Positions 16,062 through 23,446 of a stretch of DNA of 23,888 nucleotides are shown one piece after another (the stretch's first letter is position 1; every line of letters starts with the position of its first letter). Source of the DNA: JBIOUF01 sp044866695 (GTDB lineage: Bacteria > Actinomycetota > Actinomycetes > Propionibacteriales > Nocardioidaceae); NCBI GenBank assembly GCA_044866695.1, contig JBIOUF010000192.1, positions 1 to 23,888 on the forward strand, given 5' to 3'. Under the pieces are notes generated by a model. It made no database searches. It saw nothing but the letters and a program-made list of their open reading frames with translations, and was not told the origin of the DNA. Both the position numbers and the translations under genes were made by a program.

Positions 16062-17798
16062 TCACCTGAGCGCCTGGCGGCAGACGGCGACCCCGGCCGT
16101 CTGGTCGGTCAGGTGCAGCCGCAGGACGGGCCGGCCGCGTTCGGCGAGCACCTGGGCGTCGCCGGCGGCCTGCGCGGCGATGAACCGTCCGAAGGTGAAG
16201 TCGCGCCCGGGTACGCCGAGGTCCGCGGCCGGCTCGCCGGTGATCTGGACGTACACGCCGACCGGTGGGCCGCCCTTGTGGAACTGGCCGGTCGAGTGCA
16301 GGAACCGCGGCCCCCAGCCGAACGTGACCGGCCGCCTGGTGCGGTCTGCCAGCGTGCGGCGGACCTCGGCCAGGTCGGCGAGGGCGAGCCGGTCCAGGTA
16401 GGCCATCACCGCGACGTAGCCACGGTCCGGGTCGAGCTGGTCCAGCAGCGCGACGACCGCGTCCGGCACCGTCCGGGCGGTCTCGAGCCAGCTGCCGCCC
16501 AGCGCGGGGTGCTTGCCGCCGAGGCCGCGCACCTCCACGACGCCGTCGGTGAACGCGGCCGGCTCCGGCTCGGGCGTGCTCTCCAGCAGCGCGCGGGCGG
16601 CCTTCTTCGCGCTCTCCACGTCGGGCTGGTCGAACGGGTTGATCCCGAGCAGCCGGCCGGCGACCGCGGTGGCGACCTCCCAGAGCAGCAGCTGGGCGCC
16701 CAGCGACCCCGAGACGTGCACCTCCGCCCTCGGCGACGCGGACACGTCGTGCTCGTGGGCGTCGTCGGAGCACAGCCGCGCCACCGTCACGTCGGCGAGG
16801 TGCTCGGCGACCTCGTGCTCGTCGGGGCCGCCCACCACGACCGGCAGGATGCCGGTGCCGTCCTTGCCGGTGCTCTCGGCGATGAGCTGCTCGGCCCAGT
16901 CGGCGAAGCCGACCAGCGGCGAGCCGTCGTCGAGCAGGACCAGCTTGTCGCGCAGCGGGTCGGTGCCGGCCATCGCCGCGCCGAGCCGCAGGCCCGGGTT
17001 GGCCTCGTCGTCGGCGGCGAGCAGGTCGGCGACCGACTCCGCCTCGTCGAGCAGCGCCTCGATGTCCGCTCCGGCCAGGCCGCTCGGGACCAGGCCGAAG
17101 GCAGTCAGCGCGGAGTACCGGCCACCGACGTCCGGGTCCGCGTTGACCACCCGGTAGCCGGCGGCACGGGCGTCTCCGTCGAGCGGGCTGCCGGGGTCGG
17201 TGACCACGACGACCCTGGTCGCCGGGTCGATGCCCGCGTCGCGGAAGGCCCCCTCGTAGGCGCGGCGCTGGGAGTCGGTCTCGACCGTCGACCCCGACTT
17301 GCTCGAGACCACCACGACGGTGCGGTCCAGGCGGTCGGCCAGCGCGGCGCGGACCATGTCGGGGTCGCTGGAGTCCAGCACCACCAGCTCCACGCCGGCG
17401 GTCGCGCAGATCACCTCCGGCGCGAGCGAGGACCCGCCCATCCCGCAGAGCACCACGTGGTCCAGGCCGCGCTCCGCGAGCTCCTCCCGCAGCGCGGCCA
17501 CCTCGCCCAGCAGCGGTCGCGACGAGCGGGGCAGGCCGACCCAGGACAGCCGCTTGGCGGCCTCGTCCTCGGCCGCGGAGCCCCACAGGGTGTGGTCCTT
17601 CCGGAACAGCCGGCTGGCGAACTGCTCCTTGACCAGCTCGGGGAGCCGGGTCGTGACGGCGTCCGCGGCGGCACCCGTGGCCGCGACCTCCAGGCTGGCG
17701 CTCACCTCGGCAGCCCTCGTCTCGTCCCGCGCGGGGTCGTGGGCCTGCGGTGGTCCCGAGCGGCGTCCCACGGTCGTGTGGCTGGTGGTCGCCGACAT
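16062..17798 (-). CDS. pgi: Glucose-6-phosphate isomerase (long actinobacterial type)
   Basis: A 578-aa isomerase interconverting glucose-6-phosphate and fructose-6-phosphate, which closes the pentose-phosphate cycle by returning fructose-6-P to Zwf. The SIS-type sugar-phosphate motifs are GMGGSSLAPEV (119-129) and SKSGSTVET (166-174). NPFDQPDVESAKK lies near 387-399, and HSTGQFHKGGP late in the protein carries the catalytic-type His/Lys region. The sequence is of the divergent type found inside actinobacterial pentose-phosphate operons, sometimes present beside a classical Pgi. The ATG at 17798 lacks a clear ribosome-binding site. A GTG at 17705 (residue 32, before SASLEVAATG), preceded by GAGGGCTGCCGAG, is a credible alternative start giving 547 aa. 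It follows tal after 25 nt. Confidence 0.93.
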   Translation of the reverse strand: MSATTSHTTVGRRSGPPQAHDPARDETRAAEVSASLEVAATGAAADAVTTRLPELVKEQFASRLFRKDHTLWGSAAEDEAAKRLSWVGLPRSSRPLLGEVAALREELAERGLDHVVLCGMGGSSLAPEVICATAGVELVVLDSSDPDMVRAALADRLDRTVVVVSSKSGSTVETDSQRRAYEGAFRDAGIDPATRVVVVTDPGSPLDGDARAAGYRVVNADPDVGGRYSALTAFGLVPSGLAGADIEALLDEAESVADLLAADDEANPGLRLGAAMAGTDPLRDKLVLLDDGSPLVGFADWAEQLIAESTGKDGTGILPVVVGGPDEHEVAEHLADVTVARLCSDDAHEHDVSASPRAEVHVSGSLGAQLLLWEVATAVAGRLLGINPFDQPDVESAKKAARALLESTPEPEPAAFTDGVVEVRGLGGKHPALGGSWLETARTVPDAVVALLDQLDPDRGYVAVMAYLDRLALADLAEVRRTLADRTRRPVTFGWGPRFLHSTGQFHKGGPPVGVYVQITGEPAADLGVPGRDFTFGRFIAAQAAGDAQVLAERGRPVLRLHLTDQTAGVAVCRQALR

Positions 17799-17823
17799 CC
17801 GGCCGCCGGCTCGCTCCGCTCGC

Positions 17824-18933
17824 TCACTCCTGGACCGCCTCCATCTGCTTCCTGACCGTCTCCTGGAGCTCCCTCCAGGACTTCACGAACTTGTCCACGC
17901 CCTCGCGCTCGAGCGTGGCGATCACGTCGTCGTAGCCGACACCCTGCGCGGCCAGCGCGTCCAGCACGCGCCGCGCGTCGTCGTACCTCGGCGTCACCGT
18001 GTCGCCGGTGACCTGGCCGTGGTCGGCCACCGCCTCGAGGGTCTTCTCCGGCATGGTGTTGACGGTGTTGCCGACGACGAGCTCGTCGACGTACATGGTG
18101 TCGGGGTAGTCGGGGTTCTTCACCCCGGTCGAGGCCCACAGCGGACGCTGATGGCGCGCTCCGGCCGGTTCGAGCGCGGCGAAGCGCGCGCCGCCGAACG
18201 TGCGCTGGTACGCCTGGTAGGCCAGCCGCGCGTTCGCGACCGCCGCCTTGCCCTTCAGCTGCTTCGCCTCCGGCGTGCCGATCTCGTCCAGCCGCCGGTC
18301 CACCTCGGTGTCGACCCGGGAGACGAAGAACGAGGCGACTGACTCGATCGCGGCCAGGTCGAGACCGGCGTCGCGGGCCTTCTCGAGGCCGGCGAGGTAG
18401 GCGTCCATCACCTGGTCGTAGCGGCCCAGCCCGAAGATGAGCGTGACGTTGACGCTGATCCCCTCGCCGAGGGCCGTCGTGATGGCCGGCAGGCCCTCGG
18501 CGGTGCCGGGGATCTTGATGAACAGGTTCGGCCGGTCGACCGCCCCCCACAGCTCGCGCGCGGCGGCCAGCGTCGCCTCGGTGTCGAACGCCAGCGTGGG
18601 GGCGACCTCGATGGACACCCGCCCGTCCAGCCCGCCGGTGGCGGCGTAGGTGTCGGCCAGGATGTCGCAGGCGTTGCGGACGTCCTCGGTGGTCAGCTCG
18701 AAGATGACCCGGTCGACGTCGGCTCCGTCGGCGACCAGGCGGCGGGTCTGCTCGTCGTAACGCTCCCCGTCGGCGATCGCGGCGGCGAAGATGGTGGGGT
18801 TCGTGGTCACGCCGACCACGGACCGGTTCTTCACCAGGTCGGCGAGGCCGCCGGTCTCGATCCGCTCCCGGGACAGGTCGTCGAGCCAGATGGAGACCCC
18901 CTCCGCGGCCAAGGCCTCGAGTCGTCCGCTCAT
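17824..18933 (-). CDS. tal: Transaldolase
   Basis: A 369-aa transaldolase of the long TalB-like actinobacterial type. It moves a dihydroxyacetone unit from sedoheptulose-7-phosphate to glyceraldehyde-3-phosphate. Motifs: TTNPTIF near residue 44, and the Schiff-base lysine K140 in LFIKIPGT. NVTLIFGLGRY and SFFVSRVDTEVD follow, and WASTGVKNP with the phosphate-binding region is complete. It has the best ribosome-binding site in the operon: AAGGAGG with 7-nt spacing before the ATG. It lies 61 nt after tkt and 25 nt before pgi on the same strand. Transaldolase and transketolase made together balance the non-oxidative branch. Confidence 0.98.
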   Translation of the reverse strand: MSGRLEALAAEGVSIWLDDLSRERIETGGLADLVKNRSVVGVTTNPTIFAAAIADGERYDEQTRRLVADGADVDRVIFELTTEDVRNACDILADTYAATGGLDGRVSIEVAPTLAFDTEATLAAARELWGAVDRPNLFIKIPGTAEGLPAITTALGEGISVNVTLIFGLGRYDQVMDAYLAGLEKARDAGLDLAAIESVASFFVSRVDTEVDRRLDEIGTPEAKQLKGKAAVANARLAYQAYQRTFGGARFAALEPAGARHQRPLWASTGVKNPDYPDTMYVDELVVGNTVNTMPEKTLEAVADHGQVTGDTVTPRYDDARRVLDALAAQGVGYDDVIATLEREGVDKFVKSWRELQETVRKQMEAVQE

Positions 18934-18994
18934 GGTCTTTCCTCCTTGGATGGCTTGGATGGCGCACTCGGGCGCGATGGCTTCTCCGGTGCCT

Positions 18995-21103
18995 CTACCC
19001 GCGGCCGGCCGCCTCGATACTGTCCTGCGCCGCGCGGACCACCGCGTCGGCCGTGATGCCGACCTCGGTGAAGATCCGGGCGTAGTCGGCGCTGGCGCCG
19101 TAGTGCTCCAGCGACACGCTGCGCCCAGCGTCGCCGACCAGGTCGCGCCAGCTCATCGCGATCCCGGCCTCGACGCTGACCCGCGCGCGTACGCCGGGGG
19201 GGAGGACGGCGTCGCGGTACGACGCCGGCTGCTCGGCGAACCACTCCCGGCACGGCATCGACACCACCCGCGCCCGGATGCCGCGGTCGGCCAGGGTGGC
19301 CCGCGCGGCGACCGCGAGCTGCACCTCCGACCCGGTGCCGACCAGGACCACGTCGGGCTGGCCGCCCGCCACGTCGAGCAGCACGTAGCCACCCTTGGCG
19401 ACGTCCTCCGTGCCGCCCCAGTGCTGACCGTCGGCGTCCTCGCCGCGGGGGAACACCGGCACGTTCTGCCGGGTCAGGGCCAGGCCGTGCGGGCGGTCGG
19501 CACGCTCGAGCACCGCCTTCCAGGCTGCGACGGTCTCGTTGGCGTCGGCGGGCCGGACCACGGCCAGCCCGGGGATCGCCCGCAGGGCGGTGAGGTGCTC
19601 GACCGGCTGGTGGGCGGGGCCGTCCTCGCCGAGCCCGATGGAGTCGTGGGTCCACACGTAGGTCACCGGCAGCCCCATGATCGAGGCCAGCCGCACCGCG
19701 GGCCGCATGTAGTCGGAGAACACCAGGAAGGTGCCGCCGTACACCCGGGTGCCGCCGTGCAGCGCGATGCCGTTCATGATCGCGCCCATGGCGTGCTCCC
19801 GGATGCCGAAGTGCAGCACTCGGCCGTAGCGGTTGCCGCTGAACTCCTTGGTGGAGTGCTCCTCGGGAACGAAGGATGGCTCGCCCTTGGGGGTCGTGTT
19901 GTTGGACTCGGCGAGGTCGGCCGAGCCCCCCCAGAGCTCGGGGAGCCCGGGCGCCAGCGCGGACAGCACCTCGCCGGAGGCCTTCCGGGTGGCCATCCCC
20001 TTGGGGTCGGCCGGGAAGGACGGCAGCGCGTCGGCCCAGCCCTCGGGCAGGGACCGGGTCGTCATCCGCTCGTACAGCGCGCGGCGCTCGCCGGCCCGGT
20101 CCGCCCACGCGTCGAGCTCCTCGGTCCAGGCCGCCTCGGCGGCCTTGCCGCGCTCGACCAGTCCGCGGGTGTGCTCGAGCACCCCGGAGGGGACCTCGAA
20201 GGCGCGGTCGGGGTCGAACCCGAGCACCTTCTTGGTCGCGGCGACCTCGTCGGCGCCGAGCGCCGAGCCGTGCGCCTTGCCGGTGTTCTGCGCGTTGGGC
20301 GCCGGCCAGGCGATGGTCGTGCGCAGGTTGACGAAGCTGGGCCGGTCCAGGACCTGCTTGGCCTTCTCGAGCGCGTCGTACAGGGCCTGGACGTCCTCGT
20401 GGTACTCCGTGCCACCGCCGGTGAAGTCGACGTCTTGGACGTGCCAGCCGTAGGCGGCGTACCGCGCGGAGACGTCCTCGCTGAACGCGATGCTCGTGTC
20501 GTCCTCGATGGAGATCTTGTTGTCGTCGTAGATCATGACGAGGTTGCCGAGCTGCTGGTGTCCGGCCAGGGACGAGGCCTCGCCGCTGACTCCCTCCTCC
20601 AGGTCCCCGTCGCTGCAGATCGCGAAGACGTAGTGGTCGAACGGGCTCTCCCCGACCCCTGCGTCGGGGTCGAACAGGCCCCGCTCGCGGCGGGCCGCCA
20701 TCGCCATGCCCACGGCGTTGCCGACGCCCTGCCCAAGGGGGCCCGTCGTCGTCTCCACGCCAGGGGTGTGGCCGTACTCGGGGTGGCCGGGTGTCTTGCT
20801 GCCCCACGTGCGCAGCGACTGCAGGTCCTCCAGCTGGAGGCCGAACCCGCCGAGGTAGAGCTGGATGTAGAGGGTCAGGCTGGAGTGGCCCGCCGAGAGG
20901 ACGAACCGGTCCCGGCCGGGCCAGGCCGGGTTGGCCGGGTTGTGCCGCATGACCTTCTGGAACAGCAGGTACGCCGCCGGGGCCAGGCTCATCGCCGTGC
21001 CGGGATGGCCGTTGCCGACCTTCTGCACGGCGTCCATCGCCAGGACCCGGACGGTGTCCACCGCCTTGGCGTCGACGTCGGTCCACTCGAGGGTCGGGCT
21101 CAC
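18995..21103 (-). CDS. tkt: Transketolase
   Basis: A 702-aa thiamine-diphosphate enzyme that moves two-carbon units between pentose and other sugar phosphates. The substrate histidine lies in NGHPG (31-35) and GPLGQG follows (121-126). The ThDP/metal motif runs from SDGDLEEG (164-171) to DDN (193-195); Ser replaces the first Gly of the usual GDG, as in other actinobacterial transketolases. The pyrimidine-binding half has FGIREHAMGAIMNG and THDSIGLGEDGPAHQPVEHL. The GTG start has GAGAGGA 6-7 nt upstream. It is the first gene of the tkt-tal-pgi-zwf-opcA-pgl operon and is divergent from ctaB. A leader of ~50 nt with a dyad precedes it. Confidence 0.98.
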   Translation of the reverse strand: MSPTLEWTDVDAKAVDTVRVLAMDAVQKVGNGHPGTAMSLAPAAYLLFQKVMRHNPANPAWPGRDRFVLSAGHSSLTLYIQLYLGGFGLQLEDLQSLRTWGSKTPGHPEYGHTPGVETTTGPLGQGVGNAVGMAMAARRERGLFDPDAGVGESPFDHYVFAICSDGDLEEGVSGEASSLAGHQQLGNLVMIYDDNKISIEDDTSIAFSEDVSARYAAYGWHVQDVDFTGGGTEYHEDVQALYDALEKAKQVLDRPSFVNLRTTIAWPAPNAQNTGKAHGSALGADEVAATKKVLGFDPDRAFEVPSGVLEHTRGLVERGKAAEAAWTEELDAWADRAGERRALYERMTTRSLPEGWADALPSFPADPKGMATRKASGEVLSALAPGLPELWGGSADLAESNNTTPKGEPSFVPEEHSTKEFSGNRYGRVLHFGIREHAMGAIMNGIALHGGTRVYGGTFLVFSDYMRPAVRLASIMGLPVTYVWTHDSIGLGEDGPAHQPVEHLTALRAIPGLAVVRPADANETVAAWKAVLERADRPHGLALTRQNVPVFPRGEDADGQHWGGTEDVAKGGYVLLDVAGGQPDVVLVGTGSEVQLAVAARATLADRGIRARVVSMPCREWFAEQPASYRDAVLPPGVRARVSVEAGIAMSWRDLVGDAGRSVSLEHYGASADYARIFTEVGITADAVVRAAQDSIEAAGRG

Positions 21104-21137
21104 GCGAGGTCCTCTCGGATCGAGGAGATGGGTCCCA

Positions 21138-21151
21138 CACGGCTTGCCGTG
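21138..21151 (-). promoter_or_regulatory. 14-bp dyad (operator or hairpin) in the tkt leader
   Basis: CACGGCTTGCCGTG is a dyad with 6-bp arms around TT. It lies about 5-18 nt downstream of the start predicted from the -10 at 21163-21168, and 34 nt upstream of the tkt GTG. A repressor site controlling the whole pentose-phosphate operon would sit here. No regulator gene is adjacent. Confidence 0.35.
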
Positions 21152-21162
21152 CTCTGTCGGCG

Positions 21163-21168
21163 AGCCTA
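21163..21168 (-). promoter_or_regulatory. Candidate -10 element of the tkt operon
   Basis: On the minus strand this reads TAGGCT, the same hexamer as before secG. It would start transcription near 21156 and leave a leader of about 53 nt. The expected -35 region (TGCGTC) is poor. Confidence 0.35.
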
Positions 21169-21295
21169 CTCACGCGCGCCGGGACGACGCATCCGGCGCG
21201 GCCGCGGCCGTCCCCGGCCCGGGGCGGACCATGCCCTAGAGTGGGAGCCCCCCGAGGGGTCCGCCGAGCCCCGTCCCGCCAGCATCGAGGTGTCC

Positions 21296-22249
21296 GTGAC
21301 GGCCGTCGACCAGCCCGTCTCCGTCGAGGCGCATGCCTCACGGCGCGAGGCGCGCCGGACCCGGGTGGGTCACGTGCTGGCGGCGTACGTCGGTCTCACC
21401 AAGCCGCGGATCATCGAGCTGCTGCTGCTGACGACGGTGCCGGTCATGTTCCTGGCGCAGGGCGGTGTGCCCGATCTCGGTCTGGTGGTCGCCACCGTCC
21501 TCGGCGGCACCCTGTCCGCGGGCAGCGCCAACGCCCTGAACTGCGTCTACGACCGCGACATCGACCAGCGGATGCGCCGGACCCGCCGTCGCGCGCTGCC
21601 GCGACACGTCGTGTCCGCGCGGTCGGCGCTGGTGTTCGGCCTGGTCCTGGGCGTGGTGTCGACGGTGCTGCTCGGCGTTCTGGTCAACTGGCTCTCGGCC
21701 GGCCTCGCCCTGTGCGCCAACGTGTTCTACGTCGTCGGCTACACGATGGTGCTCAAGCGGCGCACGGCCCAGAACATCGTCTGGGGCGGTGCGGCCGGCT
21801 GCTTCCCGGCGCTGATCGGCTGGACCGCGGTCACCGGCTCGCTCGCCTGGCCGCCGGTGGTGCTGTTTCTCGTGGTGTTCTTCTGGACCCCACCGCACTT
21901 CTGGGCGCTGGCCATCCGCTACCGCGAGGACTACGCCGCCGCGGGCGTGCCGATGCTGCCCACGGTCGCGCCGCTGGTCTCGGTGGCCCGCCACATCCTG
22001 GTCTACGCCTACCTCACCGCGGCGACCTCCTTGCTGCTGTGGCCCGTAGCGCCGACCGGGTGGTTCTACCCGGTGGTGGCCGTGGCCCTGGGCGTGGTCC
22101 TGCTCAGCGAGTCGCACCTGCTGCTGCACCGCGCCCACCGCGGCGACGCCCCGTCCGTGGTCAAGCCGATGCGGCTGTTCCACTGGTCCAACATGTACCT
22201 CTGCCTGCTCTTCCTGAGCGTCGCGCTGGACCCCCTGCTGACCCGCTGA
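21296..22249 (+). CDS. ctaB: Heme O synthase (protoheme IX farnesyltransferase)
   Basis: A 317-aa polytopic membrane prenyltransferase of the UbiA family that attaches farnesyl to heme B, making heme O for aa3-type cytochrome oxidase. The prenyl-diphosphate/Mg motif is NxxxDxxxD at N82, D86 and D90 (in ANALNCVYDRDID). The heme O synthase motif YTMVLKRRTAQNIVWGGAAG follows, with FFWTPPHFWALAIRYREDY after it. About eight to nine hydrophobic helices are visible after a ~25-residue Arg-rich cytoplasmic start. GTG 21296 is chosen because GAGG (21287-21290) lies 5 nt upstream; an in-frame GTG at 21290 overlaps that site. TAGAGT near 21237 is a possible -10. The gene is divergent from tkt and convergent with ctaA, which acts next. 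Confidence 0.97.
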   Translation: MTAVDQPVSVEAHASRREARRTRVGHVLAAYVGLTKPRIIELLLLTTVPVMFLAQGGVPDLGLVVATVLGGTLSAGSANALNCVYDRDIDQRMRRTRRRALPRHVVSARSALVFGLVLGVVSTVLLGVLVNWLSAGLALCANVFYVVGYTMVLKRRTAQNIVWGGAAGCFPALIGWTAVTGSLAWPPVVLFLVVFFWTPPHFWALAIRYREDYAAAGVPMLPTVAPLVSVARHILVYAYLTAATSLLLWPVAPTGWFYPVVAVALGVVLLSESHLLLHRAHRGDAPSVVKPMRLFHWSNMYLCLLFLSVALDPLLTR

Positions 22250-22267
22250 GCCGGTCCGGCTGCCCAC

Positions 22268-22297
22268 CGTTGGTTGACGCGCGAGCCTGCGAACCCC
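22268..22297 (+). repeat. Degenerate partial copy of the REP-like element
   Basis: The stretch around TTGGTTGACGCGCGAGCCTG resembles the left half of the element at 22298-22345 (GGTTGAGGAGGGCGAGCTTG) with several changes. Its right half is lost. It lies 18 nt past the ctaB stop. Confidence 0.4.
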
Positions 22298-22345
22298 CCG
22301 GTGGTTGAGGAGGGCGAGCTTGCGAGCCCGTCTCGAAACCACCGG
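22298..22345. repeat. REP-like extragenic palindrome, complete copy
   Basis: A perfect 9-bp inverted repeat CCGGTGGTT / AACCACCGG closes a 48-bp element. Further GAG / CTC pairing lies inside, and the centre carries a GCGAGC direct repeat. It lies between convergent ctaB and ctaA. It may act as a bidirectional terminator or be a mobile extragenic palindrome (REP/RAYT-type). I recognise the style from Nocardioidaceae genomes, but that is memory and not an alignment. Confidence 0.65.
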
Positions 22346-22377
22346 CACGTTCGCTGGGACCGAGCCCACGGTCACCG

Positions 22378-22417
22378 GGTCTCGAGACGCCTCCGCCGGC
22401 GTCCGGCTCCTCGACCA
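22378..22417. repeat. REP-like extragenic palindrome, second copy in opposite orientation
   Basis: Its reverse complement begins TGGTCGAGGAG and ends CGTCTCGAGACC, matching the ends of the 22298-22345 element (TGGTTGAGGAG ... CGTCTCGAAACC). The centre differs and forms its own perfect hairpin, GACGCC (22386-22391) / GGCGTC (22398-22403). A truncated head TGGTTGAGG follows at 22430-22438. Conserved ends with variable centres suggest one family. Confidence 0.6.
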
Positions 22418-22439
22418 GCAGGTCGCCGATGGTTGAGGC

Positions 22440-22527
22440 CCCACCAACATTGACGGCTCGGCCCACCAACATTGACGGCTCGGCCCACCAACATTGACGG
22501 CTCGACCCACCGACATTGACGGCTCGG
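22440..22527. repeat. 22-bp tandem repeat, right copy (4 units)
   Basis: Four head-to-tail 22-bp units (22440, 22462, 22484, 22506) share CCCACCAACATTGACGGCTC. The third ends in A instead of G, and the fourth has one internal change (CCGACATTG). They are the reverse complement of the units at 1513-1574. The array ends 4 nt before the ctaA stop codon. There are no spacers, so this is not a CRISPR array. Confidence 0.85.
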
Positions 22528-22531
22528 CGGG

Positions 22532-23446
22532 TCAGAGGGGGCTGCGTTCGCGGATGCCGAGGAGCAGCCAGGTCATCGCCGCGGAGAGGAGGGCGGCGCC
22601 GAGGAGGTGGAGGGTCACCAGGGCGACGGGCAGGTCGCGGGCGTACTGGACGGCACCGACCAGTCCCTGGGCGAGCTCGACGGCGAGCAGGGTGAGGGCG
22701 GCGAGCTGGAGCCGGCGGGGGGCCTCGGAGCGCAACACGACCAGGACCGCGGCCACGGTGAGGCCGAGGAGCAGCATCACCAGGTCGGTGTGCAGCCGGC
22801 TCAGGTCGGCCGGGTCGAGGCCGTTGCGGGGGGCGTCGACGTCACCGGCGTGCGGGCCGCTGCCGGTGACGACGGTGCCCGCGTAGAGCACCGCCCACCC
22901 CGCGACGAACACGGCGCGCACCAGCCGCGCCACGCCCGGCGCGACGGTCGGGCGAGGCGGGCCGTCGGACTCGCCGACCCGCTGCACCAGGACCACCGCC
23001 ACGGCGACCATGGCCAGCGACACCAGCAGGTGCAGGGAGACCACCCAGGGGTTGAGGTCGGTGAGCACCGTGACGCCGCCGACCAGCGCCTGCGCCGGAA
23101 CGCCGAGCGCGAGCACCAGGGCCAGCCGGGTCAGCGCCGGCCGGCCGTGCCGCCAGGCGGCGACGAACGTGGCCACCGCGACGCCGGCGATCAGGAACGT
23201 CACCATCCGGTTGCCGAACTCGATCGCCGCGTGGACGTCCATCGCGCCGTGCGGGGTGAACGACTCCTCGGTGCACCGGGGCCAGGTCGGACAGCCGAGG
23301 CCGGATCCGGTCAGCCGGACCACGCCGCCGGTGAGCACGATCAGGACGTTGACGGCCAGCGAGGCCCAGGCCAGCCGGGGCAGCCAGCGCCCGGTCCATC
23401 CCGGCGGCGTCCCGGCGCGCGCGGTGCGGGGCGCCGGCGTGGTCAC
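22532..23446 (-). CDS. ctaA: Heme A synthase
   Basis: A 304-aa CtaA/Cox15-family membrane enzyme that oxidises the heme O methyl group to the formyl of heme A for cytochrome aa3 oxidase. Eight hydrophobic helices are visible in two pseudo-symmetric halves. Heme-ligand type histidines recur in H72 (VHAAIEFGNR), SLHLLVSLAM, RLHTDLVML and TLHLLGAAL. An extracytoplasmic cysteine pair, C52 and C58 (CPTWPRC), matches the catalytic or redox pair of gram-positive CtaA. GTG 23446 overlaps the TGA of the upstream permease as GTGA. A longer opening to 23605 lies inside the permease gene and is rejected. CtaA uses the product of CtaB, encoded convergently. Confidence 0.96.
   Translation of the reverse strand: MTTPAPRTARAGTPPGWTGRWLPRLAWASLAVNVLIVLTGGVVRLTGSGLGCPTWPRCTEESFTPHGAMDVHAAIEFGNRMVTFLIAGVAVATFVAAWRHGRPALTRLALVLALGVPAQALVGGVTVLTDLNPWVVSLHLLVSLAMVAVAVVLVQRVGESDGPPRPTVAPGVARLVRAVFVAGWAVLYAGTVVTGSGPHAGDVDAPRNGLDPADLSRLHTDLVMLLLGLTVAAVLVVLRSEAPRRLQLAALTLLAVELAQGLVGAVQYARDLPVALVTLHLLGAALLSAAMTWLLLGIRERSPL

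Noticed and set aside
14547..17855. An 1100-codon plus-strand open frame over zwf and pgi
   Set aside because: It is the antisense shadow of two clearly identified minus-strand enzymes, rich in Arg/Val/Gly/His with no domain signature.
22440..22527. Possible CRISPR array
   Set aside because: The four 22-bp units follow each other with no spacers, and no cas genes are present. It is a simple tandem repeat.
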